A stretch of DNA of 64,000 nucleotides from Tribonema minus (lineage: Eukaryota; Sar; Xanthophyceae; Tribonematales; Tribonemataceae), in NCBI GenBank assembly GCA_017506865.1, contig JAFCMP010000037.1, positions 248,001 through 312,000 of the forward strand, written 5' to 3'. The stretch's first letter is position 1; each line of letters opens with the position of its first letter. Made by a program: the position numbers and the translations under genes. Positions 37,001 through 48,090 of the stretch are shown here, one piece after another. The notes below the pieces were generated by a model that searched no databases, was not told the DNA's origin, and saw nothing but the letters and a program-made list of their open reading frames with translations.

Positions 37001-38192
37001 CGCCGAGGATGGCCGCCTGCACGCGCAGCGACAGCGCGGCGGGCGCGGCGCCGCCGCCGCCGGGATCTATCGGCGCGCCGCCGTCGTACACACAGCCGCC
37101 GGCTGCGCACGTCACAGAGAGCGGCGCGAACCCGCCCGGCTGCTGGTAGTAGCAGACGAAGCGGCCGTCGGCGGTCGGCGCGACTTCGCACGTCACCGTG
37201 AAGGCCTTGCCGGACTGCGGGATCGCGTCGCACTTGTGGGTCTTGTACGCGCCCGGCGCGCCCGGCGGCGCACGGCAGTCCGGGAAGCCGTCGCAGACAT
37301 CGTAGCCGGGCGGCGGGCACTGCGTGCGCGTCGCGGCGCACGCGAAGACGGTGCAGTCGCGCTGCGCGAGCGTCGTGCCGGGGATGTCGAGGCACTTGCC
37401 GACGCTCACCTCGCAGCCCGTCAGCGACCCGTTGAACACGGCGGGAAACCAGTAGTCGTACTGGCCGGGCCACGCCTCGTCCGCCTTGCGCCGAATCGCC
37501 GCGGTCTCGATGACATCGATGGTGGCGGGGTGCGTGGCGTTGCCGAAGCCGCGCACCGTCAGCTCCAGGCGCGTGTCCGGCTGCTGCGCGCACAGCAACG
37601 CGGACCAGTCGTCCTCGCCGCCCCCGCACGTGCACGACACGAGCTTGCCCCCCCCCTGCGCCTCCTCCGGCGTCGGCAGCAGCTGGGAGCTGGTGCATGC
37701 GGAGGCATCCCTGAACGTGCCGTCGCTCAGCTGCTGCGGCGGGCAGGAGCCGACGTCGGTGCAGAGATTGCAGCTCAGGCCGCCCCAGCCCTCGGGGCAG
37801 TCGCAGTGCGCACAACTGCTCTCCTTGTGAGACTCCGTGCCGTTGTACACGTACAGCGTGCCTCCGTTGGAGCACTCGGGTGTGTGATACTTGAAGGCAT
37901 TCGGGCATTGAGCTTCGATCCAGGCTGGATCTGGTGCTGCCGATGCAAGCAGTGAGGTAGCTCTGATAGTTGCTGCTGCAGGCAATGTCCGTGCTGCAGC
38001 GCTCGGCTTGATGATTCCTCCGTCAACGTCTGCATGTTGCGCTGTCGCAACGTGGTAACAGGCCAGACTGGAGAGAGCAGCAGCAGCAGTTGCTGCAGCA
38101 GCCAATGTGTTGCCACCGCTCCACGGCGGCCGCCATCTCCACCCGATCATCCGCACCACAGGCCACCCACACCTCTGTCTTTTTTCGGTCAC
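28021..38192 (-). CDS. Full-size ABCG (PDR/White-like) transporter with Cys-rich ectodomain (8 exons)
   Basis: The exons (minus) are 38192-35356, 34735-34486, 33918-33750, 33134-32974, 32643-31644, 31353-30636, 30215-29723 and 28236-28021. Every junction is GT-AG and in phase, giving about 1,947 residues. A hydrophobic leader (start possibly Met15) precedes a Cys-rich EGF-like ectodomain at about 55-385 (CDCPEGWGGLSCNLC) and a membrane helix near 390-412. NBD1 has Walker A GPSGAGKT (~566), signature ISGGE (~682) and LLFLDEPTSGLD. Transmembrane domain 1 spans exons 1-5. NBD2 has GASGAGKT (~1364), ISGGE and LLFLDEPTTGLD. Transmembrane domain 2 is in exons 6-8. NBD-before-TMD order and sequence place it in ABCG, which export lipids, sterols or drugs using ATP. 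Substrate is unknown. Both halves keep two introns at the same positions and phase. Introns contain G/C homopolymers and a telomere-like tract. Confidence 0.9.
31462..31505. repeat. Degenerate CCCTAA telomere-like tract in ABCG intron
   Basis: It reads TTACCCTCAAATCCTACCCC, followed by GACCCTAACC. It lies in the intron between the two NBD2 exons and is one of four such tracts in introns of this window. Confidence 0.6.
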
Positions 38193-38347
38193 GCAAGTTC
38201 AACTTCAAACGTCAAATATCAAGTTGAGTTTCCAGTTGAGTTTCAGCTTCGCGGAACCACAAACAAAACGTTGCGGCCAAAGCGCGCAAAGCTTTGCAAA
38301 GGGCACTAGGCGCAGATCGAGTCTGGCGACATTGAGTGGAGGTCGCC
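38193..38347. promoter_or_regulatory. Divergent promoter between ABCG and amino-acid transporter
   Basis: Only 155 bp separate the two divergent start codons, so both promoters must lie here or overlap the 5' ends. The stretch contains TTCAACTTCAAA and a doubled GTTGAGTTTCAG/CCAGTTGAG motif. No TATA box is evident. Shared control of the two membrane transporters is possible. Confidence 0.55.
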
Positions 38348-41300
38348 ATGAGGAAAGTCGCGGTAGCAGCGTCAGTGGTGGCTGTATGCCTAGGGCTGGT
38401 GCGCTCCGAGGCCTTGCACGCCCTTCCACCCAGGTCTCGTGTGGTGCCTGCTTCAACAGCGAGGCCTAGAGTGCTGCTTTCCAGGCCAGCAGCAGCGCGC
38501 GTGGTGGCGCTGGCTTTGCGGGGAGGCGGCGCGAAGCAGGTGCAGCTGGCGGCGGTGGCGGCGGGAGCAGAGCCTCCAGGTGAGAGAGCGCCCAGCCGCG
38601 ATCCATGCAACAAACGGTTGCGACCTGCAGAATTGCATATGATAAAAGCTATGCTAATAATGCAAGACTTCAAAATATTTTTCAGTGAAACTCGTCATCG
38701 AGCAGCCGCCGATGGTGTCTACAGAGAGCTGCTGCTGGTCGCAATTTGCATCTTACGGCTTGCGGTTTGTAGTGTTGCAATTACATCGATTGCTTCATGG
38801 TCGTGTACAGCAATGAGGCAGTCGTCAAATCAGCGCATGCAAGCTCATGCGAATTGATGAATACGAGAAAAATAAATTTCAACTCAAATCACAGATGGTG
38901 GCAATCGATGCACGCACTCGGAAGGGCCTTGAAAAAGGGGATTTGCATAACAGGCCATCCTGCAGATCGAAATTGCATCTTCTCAAATGTTTGCTTTATA
39001 ACAAAGCTTTATTCTTCCTGGTGAATCACCATCGTGCACCTTGGAATAGCTTTCACATGTCATGGATAGGCTTTGCGCGATGGTCTGGGCGCATGCTGTG
39101 GCTACTGTACCTTAAATGCTTCTAAGTATGTCGTTTCGGCCTGCACATAGGCATGAAACACTGTGACAATCTATGTTTTGCCATTCACTTTCAAGTAGTC
39201 TGTGACGTTGTACGCTCGCATTAGGCACTACAAGCACAATGAGTCCATGCGCGCATGGACTGCTCCACCATGGAGTGCCATTGAACTTTGTCACTGATGC
39301 TCGTTCTGCAAGCAAGGCTTAGCATCTGGCGGGTAGCATTCGCGGCTGGTCACAACTCCGTTTCAGCTGGTGCTATGACCACCACAATAATGTGCCACAC
39401 ACCTTCACACACTCCAAGCCTCTCAACACATTGCAAGCTCGTAGGTAGAGTTAGAGCTTCTGTTGACGGCAGCACTCCTCGGGGCAAAAGGCGCTGCAGC
39501 TGCCCCTTGGACAGCATTAAAAGCTCCACGAGCTGCAGCTGGATTTGAGTCACAGTCATGCCCTGGAAATTGACGCAGGGTGGCAATGCTCAATTTGTGA
39601 CACAATTCATGAGTCATGAGTCGTTCCCATTGTGGCTGCAGCAGTAATGTAGTTGAAGCTGTTTGATAGGTGCGGGGACGCATGTCAATGGCAGCACTGT
39701 GTGTGTGCCATCCCCTGCAAACAGCGCGGCGGTATTGTGCTTTGTGCTTCAACTAGGATTCTTGGCATCAATAACTCTATTCGAGATACCAGAATGCAGT
39801 CTCTGAGCGTCATCAATATCTGCCGACTTCACGCCTGCTGGTGATGCTGAAGCATGTCACTGTCAGGATTAGGCCAACTTTGGTTGGCATCTAGTCCCCG
39901 TCAAACTTTAACCAGAACAGGACATGCTGCAAACTGCTTCAATGCGTCCTAGTCTGAACGCCAGTGCATATGTCTAATATGGCACTTGGGATGAGTGATC
40001 AATGCAGCAAGACTTCTGGGGCTGTGAGTGATTGAATTAAGGGTACAGATGTACACATGAGACTTTTGCACAGCGGGAGCATAGCAGCTGGTGCTGTGCA
40101 AATGTCGATGCTATTGATGATTCCAGGTCTTATGTATGGCTTCAATGGGGCATGGAGGGAGCTGGAGGCACCACTAAAGAGGGACACTGTGACCCACCGT
40201 TTTTGAGGCTGTGAGCATCATCACCAGCACATGGCACTGCCAGATCGTGAATTAGAAACAGGAATTTGTAGCGGGAGCAAATGTCGTAGAGGAACTTCAA
40301 TTGAAGTCTCTTGAAAGCTGCCAAGTGTTCCTGCTTGGGAGAGCGCCGTGGCTGTCCACCTACTTCAACTCATTGTATTGAGACCACTCCAAATCTTTGC
40401 ACCTGCAGCTCACATCGTGCTGCAGCAGCGGGAGGCCTGATCGTGACAACGTCATCATCAGACACGTTGCTGATCCTGCCTTCCCCTTAGCAGGACTGCG
40501 CGATGAATGCGCTCCAAACGGTGTTGCTGTTGGCGCGTTTGAGTGATACAATCATACACTCTGCAGTGCGCGCTCTCTTTTCACGGAAAGCGGCTACGAG
40601 GCACCTGCGCGCGCCGCGCCTCTCGCGCGCGCAGCAGCAGCAGCGGCCGCGGGCGGCACCAGCTCCACAGCGGCGCCCACCTTCAGCCTCGCCAAGCACA
40701 TCCCCGGCGCATACGCTTCCTCTCTTGCACCATGTCCTGTTGTGACGAGGCTATTGCGATGCGCCTCTGCGCCGTCGTGCGTTGTGACAAGGCCATTCCG
40801 GTGCTCTTCTGCACCGTCGCGCGGCGCAGCAGCGGCGGCGCCGGACGGCGGCGGCACCAGCTCCATGACGGCGCCGACCTTCGACCTGGCCGCGTCGAAA
40901 GCCATACAAGCACCTAGAGCTCTACGATCTTTTGATTCGTTTTTCATAAACATAATGACATGCCGCTTTCCTCTTGTGACGTCGTCCGCGCGGCAGCAGC
41001 AGCAGAGAGCGGCGGCACGAGCTCCATGACGGCGTCGACCTTCAACCTCGCCAAGAACACCCATTACTTGCGCATACGCTTCCTCTCTTTGCACTGTGTC
41101 CTGTTGTGACAAGGCCAATCTGATGCGCCTCGACACCGTCGCGCGCCGCAGCAGCAGCAGAGAGCGGCGGCACCAGCTCCATGACGGCGTCGACCTTCAA
41201 CCTCGCCAAGAACATCATCGGCGGCGGCATGCTCGCGCTGCCGGCGGGCATGGCGGCGGGGCGCGGTACGGGCTACGCGCCCGCGTTCGCGCTCATGGCG

Positions 41301-44300
41301 GCGACGTGCGTGCTGAGCGCGTACACGTTCGTGCTCGTAGGCAAGAGCGTCGACGCGACGGGCGCGCGCAGCTTCAAGGACCTCTGGGCCAAGACCATCG
41401 GTGAGCGTCGCCGCCGCCTGACCCTAGCCCTAAACCCTGTCCCTGCCCCTCACCCTGAGGATGCCGTCGGTTGCGGGCAGGGGGTTTCGCAGGGCACGTC
41501 CGAAGCGTTCATCTGCATAAGGATCGCGATTGCGTTGCTGGTTGCGATTTGCAAAGCTTGAAGTGCAGCGGGCTGCACGGTCGGTTTTAATCTCACATGG
41601 ACCACCACGCTCTTTGCCTGACGCGGCCACAACAGTGCAGCGATGGCGACGCGCACCCACAACAGCGGGTGGACGATGCCGCCGCCGCTGCGCCCGATGC
41701 CGCGATTATGCCTGAAGGCGCATCTGCTGCCCAGCGTCACATCATCCACCACAAACTACCCCCCCTACCCACCCCCTCGCCGCATGTGTGCCCAGGCTTC
41801 ATTACACAGCAAGTCGGCTGACGCGTTGCGCACCAGTTCCGCCACCTCAACCTTGCCCCCCTGCCCCCCCCCCCCCCCCCCCCCCCCTCCGCGCCCCCCC
41901 AGGCCCCAAGTCCGCGTGGGCGGTCGACGCGGCGATCTTCGCGCTGTGCTTCGGCGTGTGCATCATGTACGGCTGCTTCCTGGGCGACCTCTTCTCGTCG
42001 CTCGCGGGCGCGGTGCCCGCGATCCCCGCCGCGCTCGCGTCGCGCACGTCTGCCATCGTCGGCATCACCGCCGTCGTCCTGCTGCCGCTGTGCCTGCTGC
42101 GCGACCTGAGCGCGCTGCGCTTCAGCTCCATGGCGGGCATCGGCGCCGTGCTGTACGTCACGGGGTTCGTCGCCAAGCGCGCGCTCGACGGGACGTACCG
42201 CGCCGGCACCGGGCGCCTCCTGCGCGGTGAGTTTCCGCTTTGTGGGCAGGAAACGGAGCTGCTGATATGCAAATACTTCGGAAGTACACTGTACCATGGG
42301 CGCGAGAGTCTCGCTTAGAAAGGTGTTCACCGAGCGCTGTGCCGTGCTCAACGCGCTACCAGTAGGATTTGCCGGCATGTACAGCGCATTTTCAAGGGCA
42401 AGTGCGGGTGCGTGACGTGGCGTCGCGGATGGGCATGGAGGCGAATACGCCACTGCGGACGCGACACAGATGTGCGTGGGTACCAGGCGACATCGGAACA
42501 GTGCGGCAGTGGCTGCGCGCTTGACTCACGCAGGCGCGGTGCCACCGCGCTCTTGCTGAGCGCCGCCACCGGTCTTCCGGCGGAGCGCTGCATACTCAGG
42601 TCCAGCGCAGAGCGCTGCTGTCAGGCTTGAGCTGAGTGCTGCTGACGCGTTCTGGCCGAGCGCTGCTGCCATGTTCTAGCTGAGCGCTGCTCACTGCTGC
42701 TTTTTTTCACCTCTAGCTGAGCGCTGCTAATCAGCTCTGGCCGAGCCCTGCTGCTCTCAGGCTCTAACTGAGCGCTGCTGCTGCTGCTGCCGCTGCTGCC
42801 AATGCTCTGCTGCACGCGCAGGCCTGGACACGACGCTGCTGCCGCGCCAAGCGACGGGCGGCCTCATGGCGATGGGCGCGGGCACGTTTGTCCTCTTCAA
42901 CATGCTGTCCACCGCCTTCATGGCGCACCCCAACGCCGTCAAGTTCTACACGGAGCTCAAGGAGGCCACGCCGCGCCGCTTCGCGTGAGTCCCTCAGCAT
43001 CCCATGTACCATGTCGATGTTGTCATACTCTAAACGCGCCTGTTTGCGCGTGGCGCTGGTAGCGAGGGCGCAGCGGTCGCCCTCATGCTTATTCGTGCGA
43101 GCGCGTGCATGTACACGGCAGCAAGTGCTCGGCAGCCTGCGCGCCGCCTCGGCCGCACCGCGCGAGCGGCTTGCGTGACGTGAGCTGCTCGGCAAGGGTC
43201 AGGTGTAGGTTCTGGTCAGGATTGGGCGAAGGGTGCAAGGGCTAGGCGCTGGGGCCGCGCCAATCAGCTGCTCTGGCGTGATGATGCTGTGCCTTCCATG
43301 GCTGCCGCCGCGTCGCGTGGGGGCGCCCGCGCCTTACTCAGTGCGGCGCCGGCGATGCACGTAGCCTCCCTCATGTTTCACGCGCCACCTCCCATGCAGT
43401 ACGGCGGAAGTGCTGCTGCACGCCTGCATGTTATCTTTCCTGACTGACGCACTCTAGATCTTGCGGAGCCGAAGCGTGTCCCTTATGGCTGTCCCCCCCC
43501 CCCTCCCCCCTTCGCCCCCGGCCTGCGTGCGCGCACGACAGGCGGGTGACCTACGCGGCCTTCGCGCTCGCGGCGTTGGTGTACGGCACCGTGATGGCCT
43601 GCGGCTACGCGACGTTCGGCCAGGCGTCATCGGGCCTCATCCTCAACAACTACCACGCACGGGTGAGCTTCCGCTCACTGCTGACACTTCAACTCTGCAT
43701 GCGCTGTTTTGGAGACGCCATTGTCCGCGTGCCCCCGGAAATGCATTTGAAATATACTGTGACTACTATGAATGTTGTTCAAAGTAGTAGATTTCGCATC
43801 TGCGAAGCGCTGCCCGCAGGCACCAGGGCGCAAATTCAACAACTATCACGCGCGGGTGAGCTTCCGCTGCGCGCTGCCGACGCTCCATTTCTACACGCGC
43901 CCTTGAAGTGTTGTTTTCCACGCAGCCTCCGTCAAATGCAATGCCTCCCGTTTTACAAGTATGCCTTGGTCTCGAGAAGTATAGATTGCGCATCTGCGAA
44001 GCGCCGCGTGCGGTCGTTGCGCCTCAACTTCAACTAGTACCACGCGCTGGTGAGCAACCGCTGAGCGTTGCTGTTGTTCAGATTCTTCGAGCCCCCGTCA
44101 AACAGCACGTGCAGTGCTTTCATTGTCAGTTTAGACTGCACACCGGCACAGTGCTGCGTGCAATTGTTGGGGCTCACCCTCAACGCCTAACGCGCGCGGA
44201 TGAGCACCTGTCAACACTTCAAGTTCTTGCGCACACGCACTGTGGCATGCAATGCGCCTCGCAGCGCTGTAGATCATGCACTGCTGACGCTCCACATCCG

Positions 44301-46008
44301 CACATGACTGTGAACATGGGCTTGGTAGTTCTTGTAGGGTGCAGGTTGGGGTTCAGTTTGTCATCTGACGGCTGTGCGGCGCTGGTGCGATCAAATGTGA
44401 GCCGTGCTAGAGCACGTGATCGTGGCATGGTAGAGCCCTTCACAAGTCAAACTTGCATGTAGTAGAATTTCATCAGAAACAATAATGCAGTTTGTGCAGA
44501 CTCGCAGCATGGCGGACCGAAGAAGCTGTGTCAGACAGTGCGGCGGCGTTTGCATCGCTGGGCGCAGATTCAGCAGTCTTCTCGCCAGTCAAATGCAACG
44601 GCTGCACGCGCTCGCCACTCAGTTGAAGGTACCGCCTGGCGGCGCTTGGTCGCCTGACCGCTCTCGTCATGAAGCTCAAATGCGCGCCATGCCAACAGCA
44701 TTGCGCTGCATAGTATTATCATCGTCATAGCGTGACACCACCACCTTGTTGCAGTACTTTCAAGCGCTTGTTGAAGTTCCGTGTTCGTTGCGACCTGGTT
44801 GACGTGCCGCTCGCAGGACGACATCCTGGCAGTGCTCGGCCGCCTCGGCACGGGCATCTCCATCATCGGCAGCCAGCCGCTGCTGTTTGCGGGGCTGCGC
44901 GAGAGCGCCTTCAGCACCTTCACCACCATGGGCCTCATCCCCAAGGACGTGGACTCGCGGGTGAGCGCTGTGCTGCTCTGTACTGCTGTTGTACTGCTAT
45001 GTACTGCTGCTGTACTTTGATGTGCTGCTGCCGTACATCTCACGTGTGCACTTGATTTTGTGTCTGCGGGGCAGGGGGGCGGGTGCGCTGCGTGGTTGAG
45101 CGCAGCGAGCGCAGCGCGCTTCTCACCAACGCAAGTATCACATTTTTATGCCCCCTCGTGGAGTTAAAAGATGTCATTTGCAGCGTTCAGCCCCACGTCA
45201 GACAGCATCACACACTTTCGGCGTACAGCTGCCTGGCTTTGTACAGTGCTCAGCACAGCGCCGCGGATGCCAACAGTGCCTAACCCTAACCCTAGCCTCT
45301 ATGCTGCTTCACTGCGGCGCCCAGGCGTTGTCGAAGAAACGCATCTGGTGCCACCACGACGCTGAATTGCCCATGCAATACATGTCGGTACCGTCACGAC
45401 ACTTGCGCGGTGCACGTAGATATGTTGCAACATTGACACATTAGTGCACAAAGCGCGTCTGTACGGCCTTGTAACTACCGCCCCCCTTGCCACCTGCTGC
45501 TCACCGTGCCCCCCCCTCAACCCCAGCTTTCGCGCGTCGCAGCCAGTGCTGCAGCAAGTGCTCAGCGCAGCGCTGCTCGCTGCTCCTGATCTTCATCTGT
45601 TGATGCTGTTCTTTGTGTGGCTCGCATGCATTTTTTGCCCCGTTTCATCACCAACCGACCAGCCTTCCAGCTCTACCCGCGCTCACCGCGCCGCCCCCCA
45701 CGCACATCCCTCCGCCGCAGCCGGCGCTGTGGGCGGGGCTCAGCGCAGCGCTGCTCGCCGCCGCGACGGCCATCGCCATCGTGACGCCGGACGTCGGCGT
45801 CGTCGTGTCCCTCGTGGGCGCCCTCCTCGGCGCGGGCATGGTCTACTCGCTGCCGTCGTACCTCTACATGTGCGTGCGGCGGCGCCGCGCCGGCGGCGGC
45901 GGCGGCGGCGCGGTGCTGCGCATGCCCGCGCTGCGCCTCGTCTTCCTCTTCGGCATCGTCATGACGCTCGTGGGGACGGGCCTCACGGTGCTCGACATGC
46001 GCAAATAA
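38348..46008 (+). CDS. Amino-acid permease (Aa_trans/SLC38-like) with N-terminal targeting leader (7 exons)
   Basis: The exons are 38348-38579, 41152-41400, 41903-42226, 42822-42984, 43542-43662, 44817-44960 and 45721-46008, all GT-AG and in phase, giving about 506 residues. The first ATG follows the divergent promoter. Residues 1-20 are a signal-peptide-like helix (KVAVAASVVAVCLGLV). Then come about 40 basic, Ala/Arg-rich residues ending ALRGGG, which resembles a bipartite plastid or ER leader of secondary-plastid algae. The core starts TFNLAKNIIGGGMLALPAG, the signature of the transmembrane amino-acid transporter family (Pfam Aa_trans). About ten helices follow, with ...YATFGQ..., SIIGSQPLLFAGLRES and a final VMTLVGTGLTVLD helix. 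It likely moves amino acids across an internal or plasma membrane; the substrate is unknown. Introns 1, 5 and 6 contain tandem copies of the adjoining exon ends. Confidence 0.85.
40614..41151 (+). repeat. Three decoy copies of exon 2's start inside intron 1
   Basis: The real exon 2 start (from 41152: GCAGCAGAG, GGCGGCACCAGCTCCATG) is preceded by three degenerate copies at about 40632-40705, 40822-40890 and 40992-41065. Each has a GCAG acceptor-like site, the GGCACCAGCTCC core and a TTCAACCTCGCCAAG-like tail. The following intronic segment (TGTCCTGTTGTGACAAGGCC) is repeated with them, so the unit spans the intron-exon junction. Confidence 0.85.
41419..41458. repeat. Degenerate CCCTAA tract in amino-acid permease intron 2
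   Basis: It reads GACCCTAGCCCTAAACCC and then CCCTGCCCCTCACCC, directly after the exon 2 donor. Confidence 0.6.
43822..44205 (+). repeat. Three decoy copies of exon 5's end and donor inside intron 5
   Basis: The real end of exon 5 (43640-43675: AACAACTACCACGCACGG then GTGAGC) is echoed at about 43838-43870, 44030-44060 and 44170-44205. The first echo, AACAACTATCACGCGCGG-GTGAGC, would still splice. Intron sequence such as TTCGCATCTGCGAAGCGC is repeated with them. Confidence 0.8.
45228..45600 (+). repeat. Decoy copies of exon 7's start inside intron 6
   Basis: The real exon 7 start (45715-45765: CGCAG, CTCAGCGCAGCGCTGCTCGC) is matched at about 45534-45590 (GTCGCAG, CTCAGCGCAGCGCTGCTCGC). It is matched more weakly at 45228-45262 (GTGCTCAGCACAGCGCC). 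Confidence 0.7.
45279..45296. repeat. CCCTAA telomere-like tract in amino-acid permease intron 6
   Basis: It reads CCTAACCCTAACCCTAG, the cleanest of the four tracts in the window. Confidence 0.7.
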
Positions 46009-47420
46009 GGGGGGGGGGGGGGGGGCGCTGTCGCGGCAGCGGCGGCGGCGGCGGCGGCGCGGCTTTGCAGCAGCGGCAGCGCTGCGAGTCGCGCGGCGGC
46101 CGCTTGAACGCGCTGGCGGGTGCGGTTTCGAGGCAACAGCCGGGCCGCGCATGTGCTGCGAGCACAGCAACGTCCGCTTGACAGCTCGTCGGAATAGCGA
46201 ACTTCCGTTAAGTGTCGAAAGCGGTATTGAGGGAGGGGGGGGGGGGAAGGGGGGCAGTGCTACCAGGGGATTGCTTCATCACATCCGCAGGATACTGGCA
46301 CGCGCAGTTCTCTGAACAGCGGCGTGCTCACGCAGCAGTGTCGTACGCATGCAACACAGGGAACTGATTTGCGGCAGCCTAACGACAGCCTTGGCTTGGC
46401 TGGCTACAACCGCGCAGTACACGCGAGGACAGGCAATCACAGCATTGCTCAGGTCAAGAGAGGGTATCAGGGAGCTGGCGGCGGGCTTTGTGGGCGCACC
46501 CGTATTTCTCGTACAACCCACAGTCGCTTGTGCGCGCCATGTTATGTGTACTTGCACATGGGGGCATGGCATGCTGCACAGCATCAATAATCACGAGGCA
46601 ATGCATGATCATCAACGTTCTCTGCTGGAAGTTGTGCGTTTTCATGACCCCTCCAATTTTGGCATGCACTCGCATGACTTTGAGCTAGAACACTTCTCTC
46701 ACTTTACTTGGTCCAGCACACGAGCATAGGTGTGGTGGTGTGACCTTGAAAAGAATAATTAAGCGTCAAGCAGGGCCCCCAGGGCATGTCATTGACCTGC
46801 GTGAATCAGACATGGCAAACATTGCTCACGCTCTTCGCGCACGTTCTTTTATTGGCATGGGGAACGTCGACTGTCTCACCCGATTGTCTCACCTGGTAGC
46901 CACACCATGAAACATTGGGCGCTGAGCTGGCAGCATAGGGTTTAATGGCAAGCAGGGTTTCAAAATGTGGACCCATGACACCTCACGGAGGAGCTGTAGA
47001 CCTACCAGGCAAAGTATAGCTACGAGGTTCAAATGCTCAGGTTTAAAAACTATGTAAGAAGCACATGCGCTAGCACCAATTTTGGGCAGGCAGTAGCCGT
47101 TTGCGCATCGGGTGCAAGCAACAGACATTCACGCATTCCTTAACACTTGCGACGGGAGTACATATGGTTGCGGGACACCCAGGTACGAGGCTGTTGTGGC
47201 ACACATGACTCAAGCCAGCATGTAGCAGGCGCCAATAATCTGCTCATGGTAATGTCCCAGACTCGAGTACAACTCAATTCGCACATGTACAAGCAGTGCG
47301 GCTTGGCGTGCTTGGAGAGCAAGCGGAGTCGGCTGCACGCCACGGCACCAACCACAAGTTACTCGCAGCGGTAAATGGCAATATCTTGTCAGGCTTGCAG
47401 CCTGCGGTGAGCCGTGACCT
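46009..47420. other. No gene recognised
   Basis: This starts with a G-homopolymer right after the permease stop codon (46009-46025), with another at 46230. The rest shows only chance ORFs. Confidence 0.4.
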
Positions 47421-48070
47421 CGCTCATCAAGGAGGCGATGCTTTACTTAGTTATATAGCCTTTCTCTCTAGCGTCAGCGCCTGGCGCCCAGTGACTCCCT
47501 CTGCTTATCTCTATGATATCGGGGTTCACGTAGATAGCCACAATCTCCAGTTCAGGGCCCATCATGGTGACCTTGGCCTGCATGAAAACTTTGAGATGGA
47601 GTCTGCGTGGAGCTGGGTGGCCCTTAGAAGGGTCTGTCTGTGGGGGGAGAGTCTTGCAGCTTTGTTTGGTATCCCTGCTAGTGTGTGGGGGACAGTCGCT
47701 TGCGGATGCTTTGTTGGGGGTGATATGGGAGGCCCGGTGAACCACCGTCCCGCTCATCAAGGAGGCGATGCTTTGCTTAGTTATATAGCCTTTCTTTCTA
47801 GCGTCAGCGCCTGGCGCCCAGTGACTCCCTCTGCTTATCTTTATGATATCGGGGTTCACGTAGATAGCCACAATCTCCAGTTCAGGGCCCATTATGGTGA
47901 CCTTGGCCTGCATGAAAACTTTGAGATGGAGTCTGCGTGGAGCTGGGTGGCCCTAAGACGGGTCTGTCTGTGGGGGGAGAGTCTTGTAGCTTTGTTTGGT
48001 ATCCCTGCTAGTATGTGGGGGACAGTCGCTTGCGGGTGCTTTGTTGGGGGTGATGTGGGGGGCGGGGTGT
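47421..48070. repeat. 330-bp tandem duplication
   Basis: Copies 47421-47750 and 47751-48070 are nearly identical (CGCTCATCAAGGAGGCGATG at both starts). 330 bp is 110 codons, so both strands stay open across it. The minus strand reads GPELEIVAIYVNPD, which faintly recalls the start of an APE-type endonuclease domain. The plus strand reads LWGESL and FGIP. It sits directly 5' of a retroelement 3' end and the intact LINE. Few differences mean a recent event. Confidence 0.9.
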
Positions 48071-48090
48071 GGCGTGCAAGCTTTGCATGC

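Noticed and set aside
35376-37955. 859-codon plus-strand ORF
   Set aside because: It is antisense to ABCG exon 1, low in complexity, and has no domain or start context.
38336-38347. Upstream GTG start for the permease
   Set aside because: A nuclear gene should start at ATG; the first in-frame ATG at 38348 is used.
47443-47913. Minus-strand protein with GPELEIVAIYVNPD as an APE endonuclease
   Set aside because: The similarity is a single short segment with no catalytic residues visible. It is kept only as a remark on the tandem repeat.
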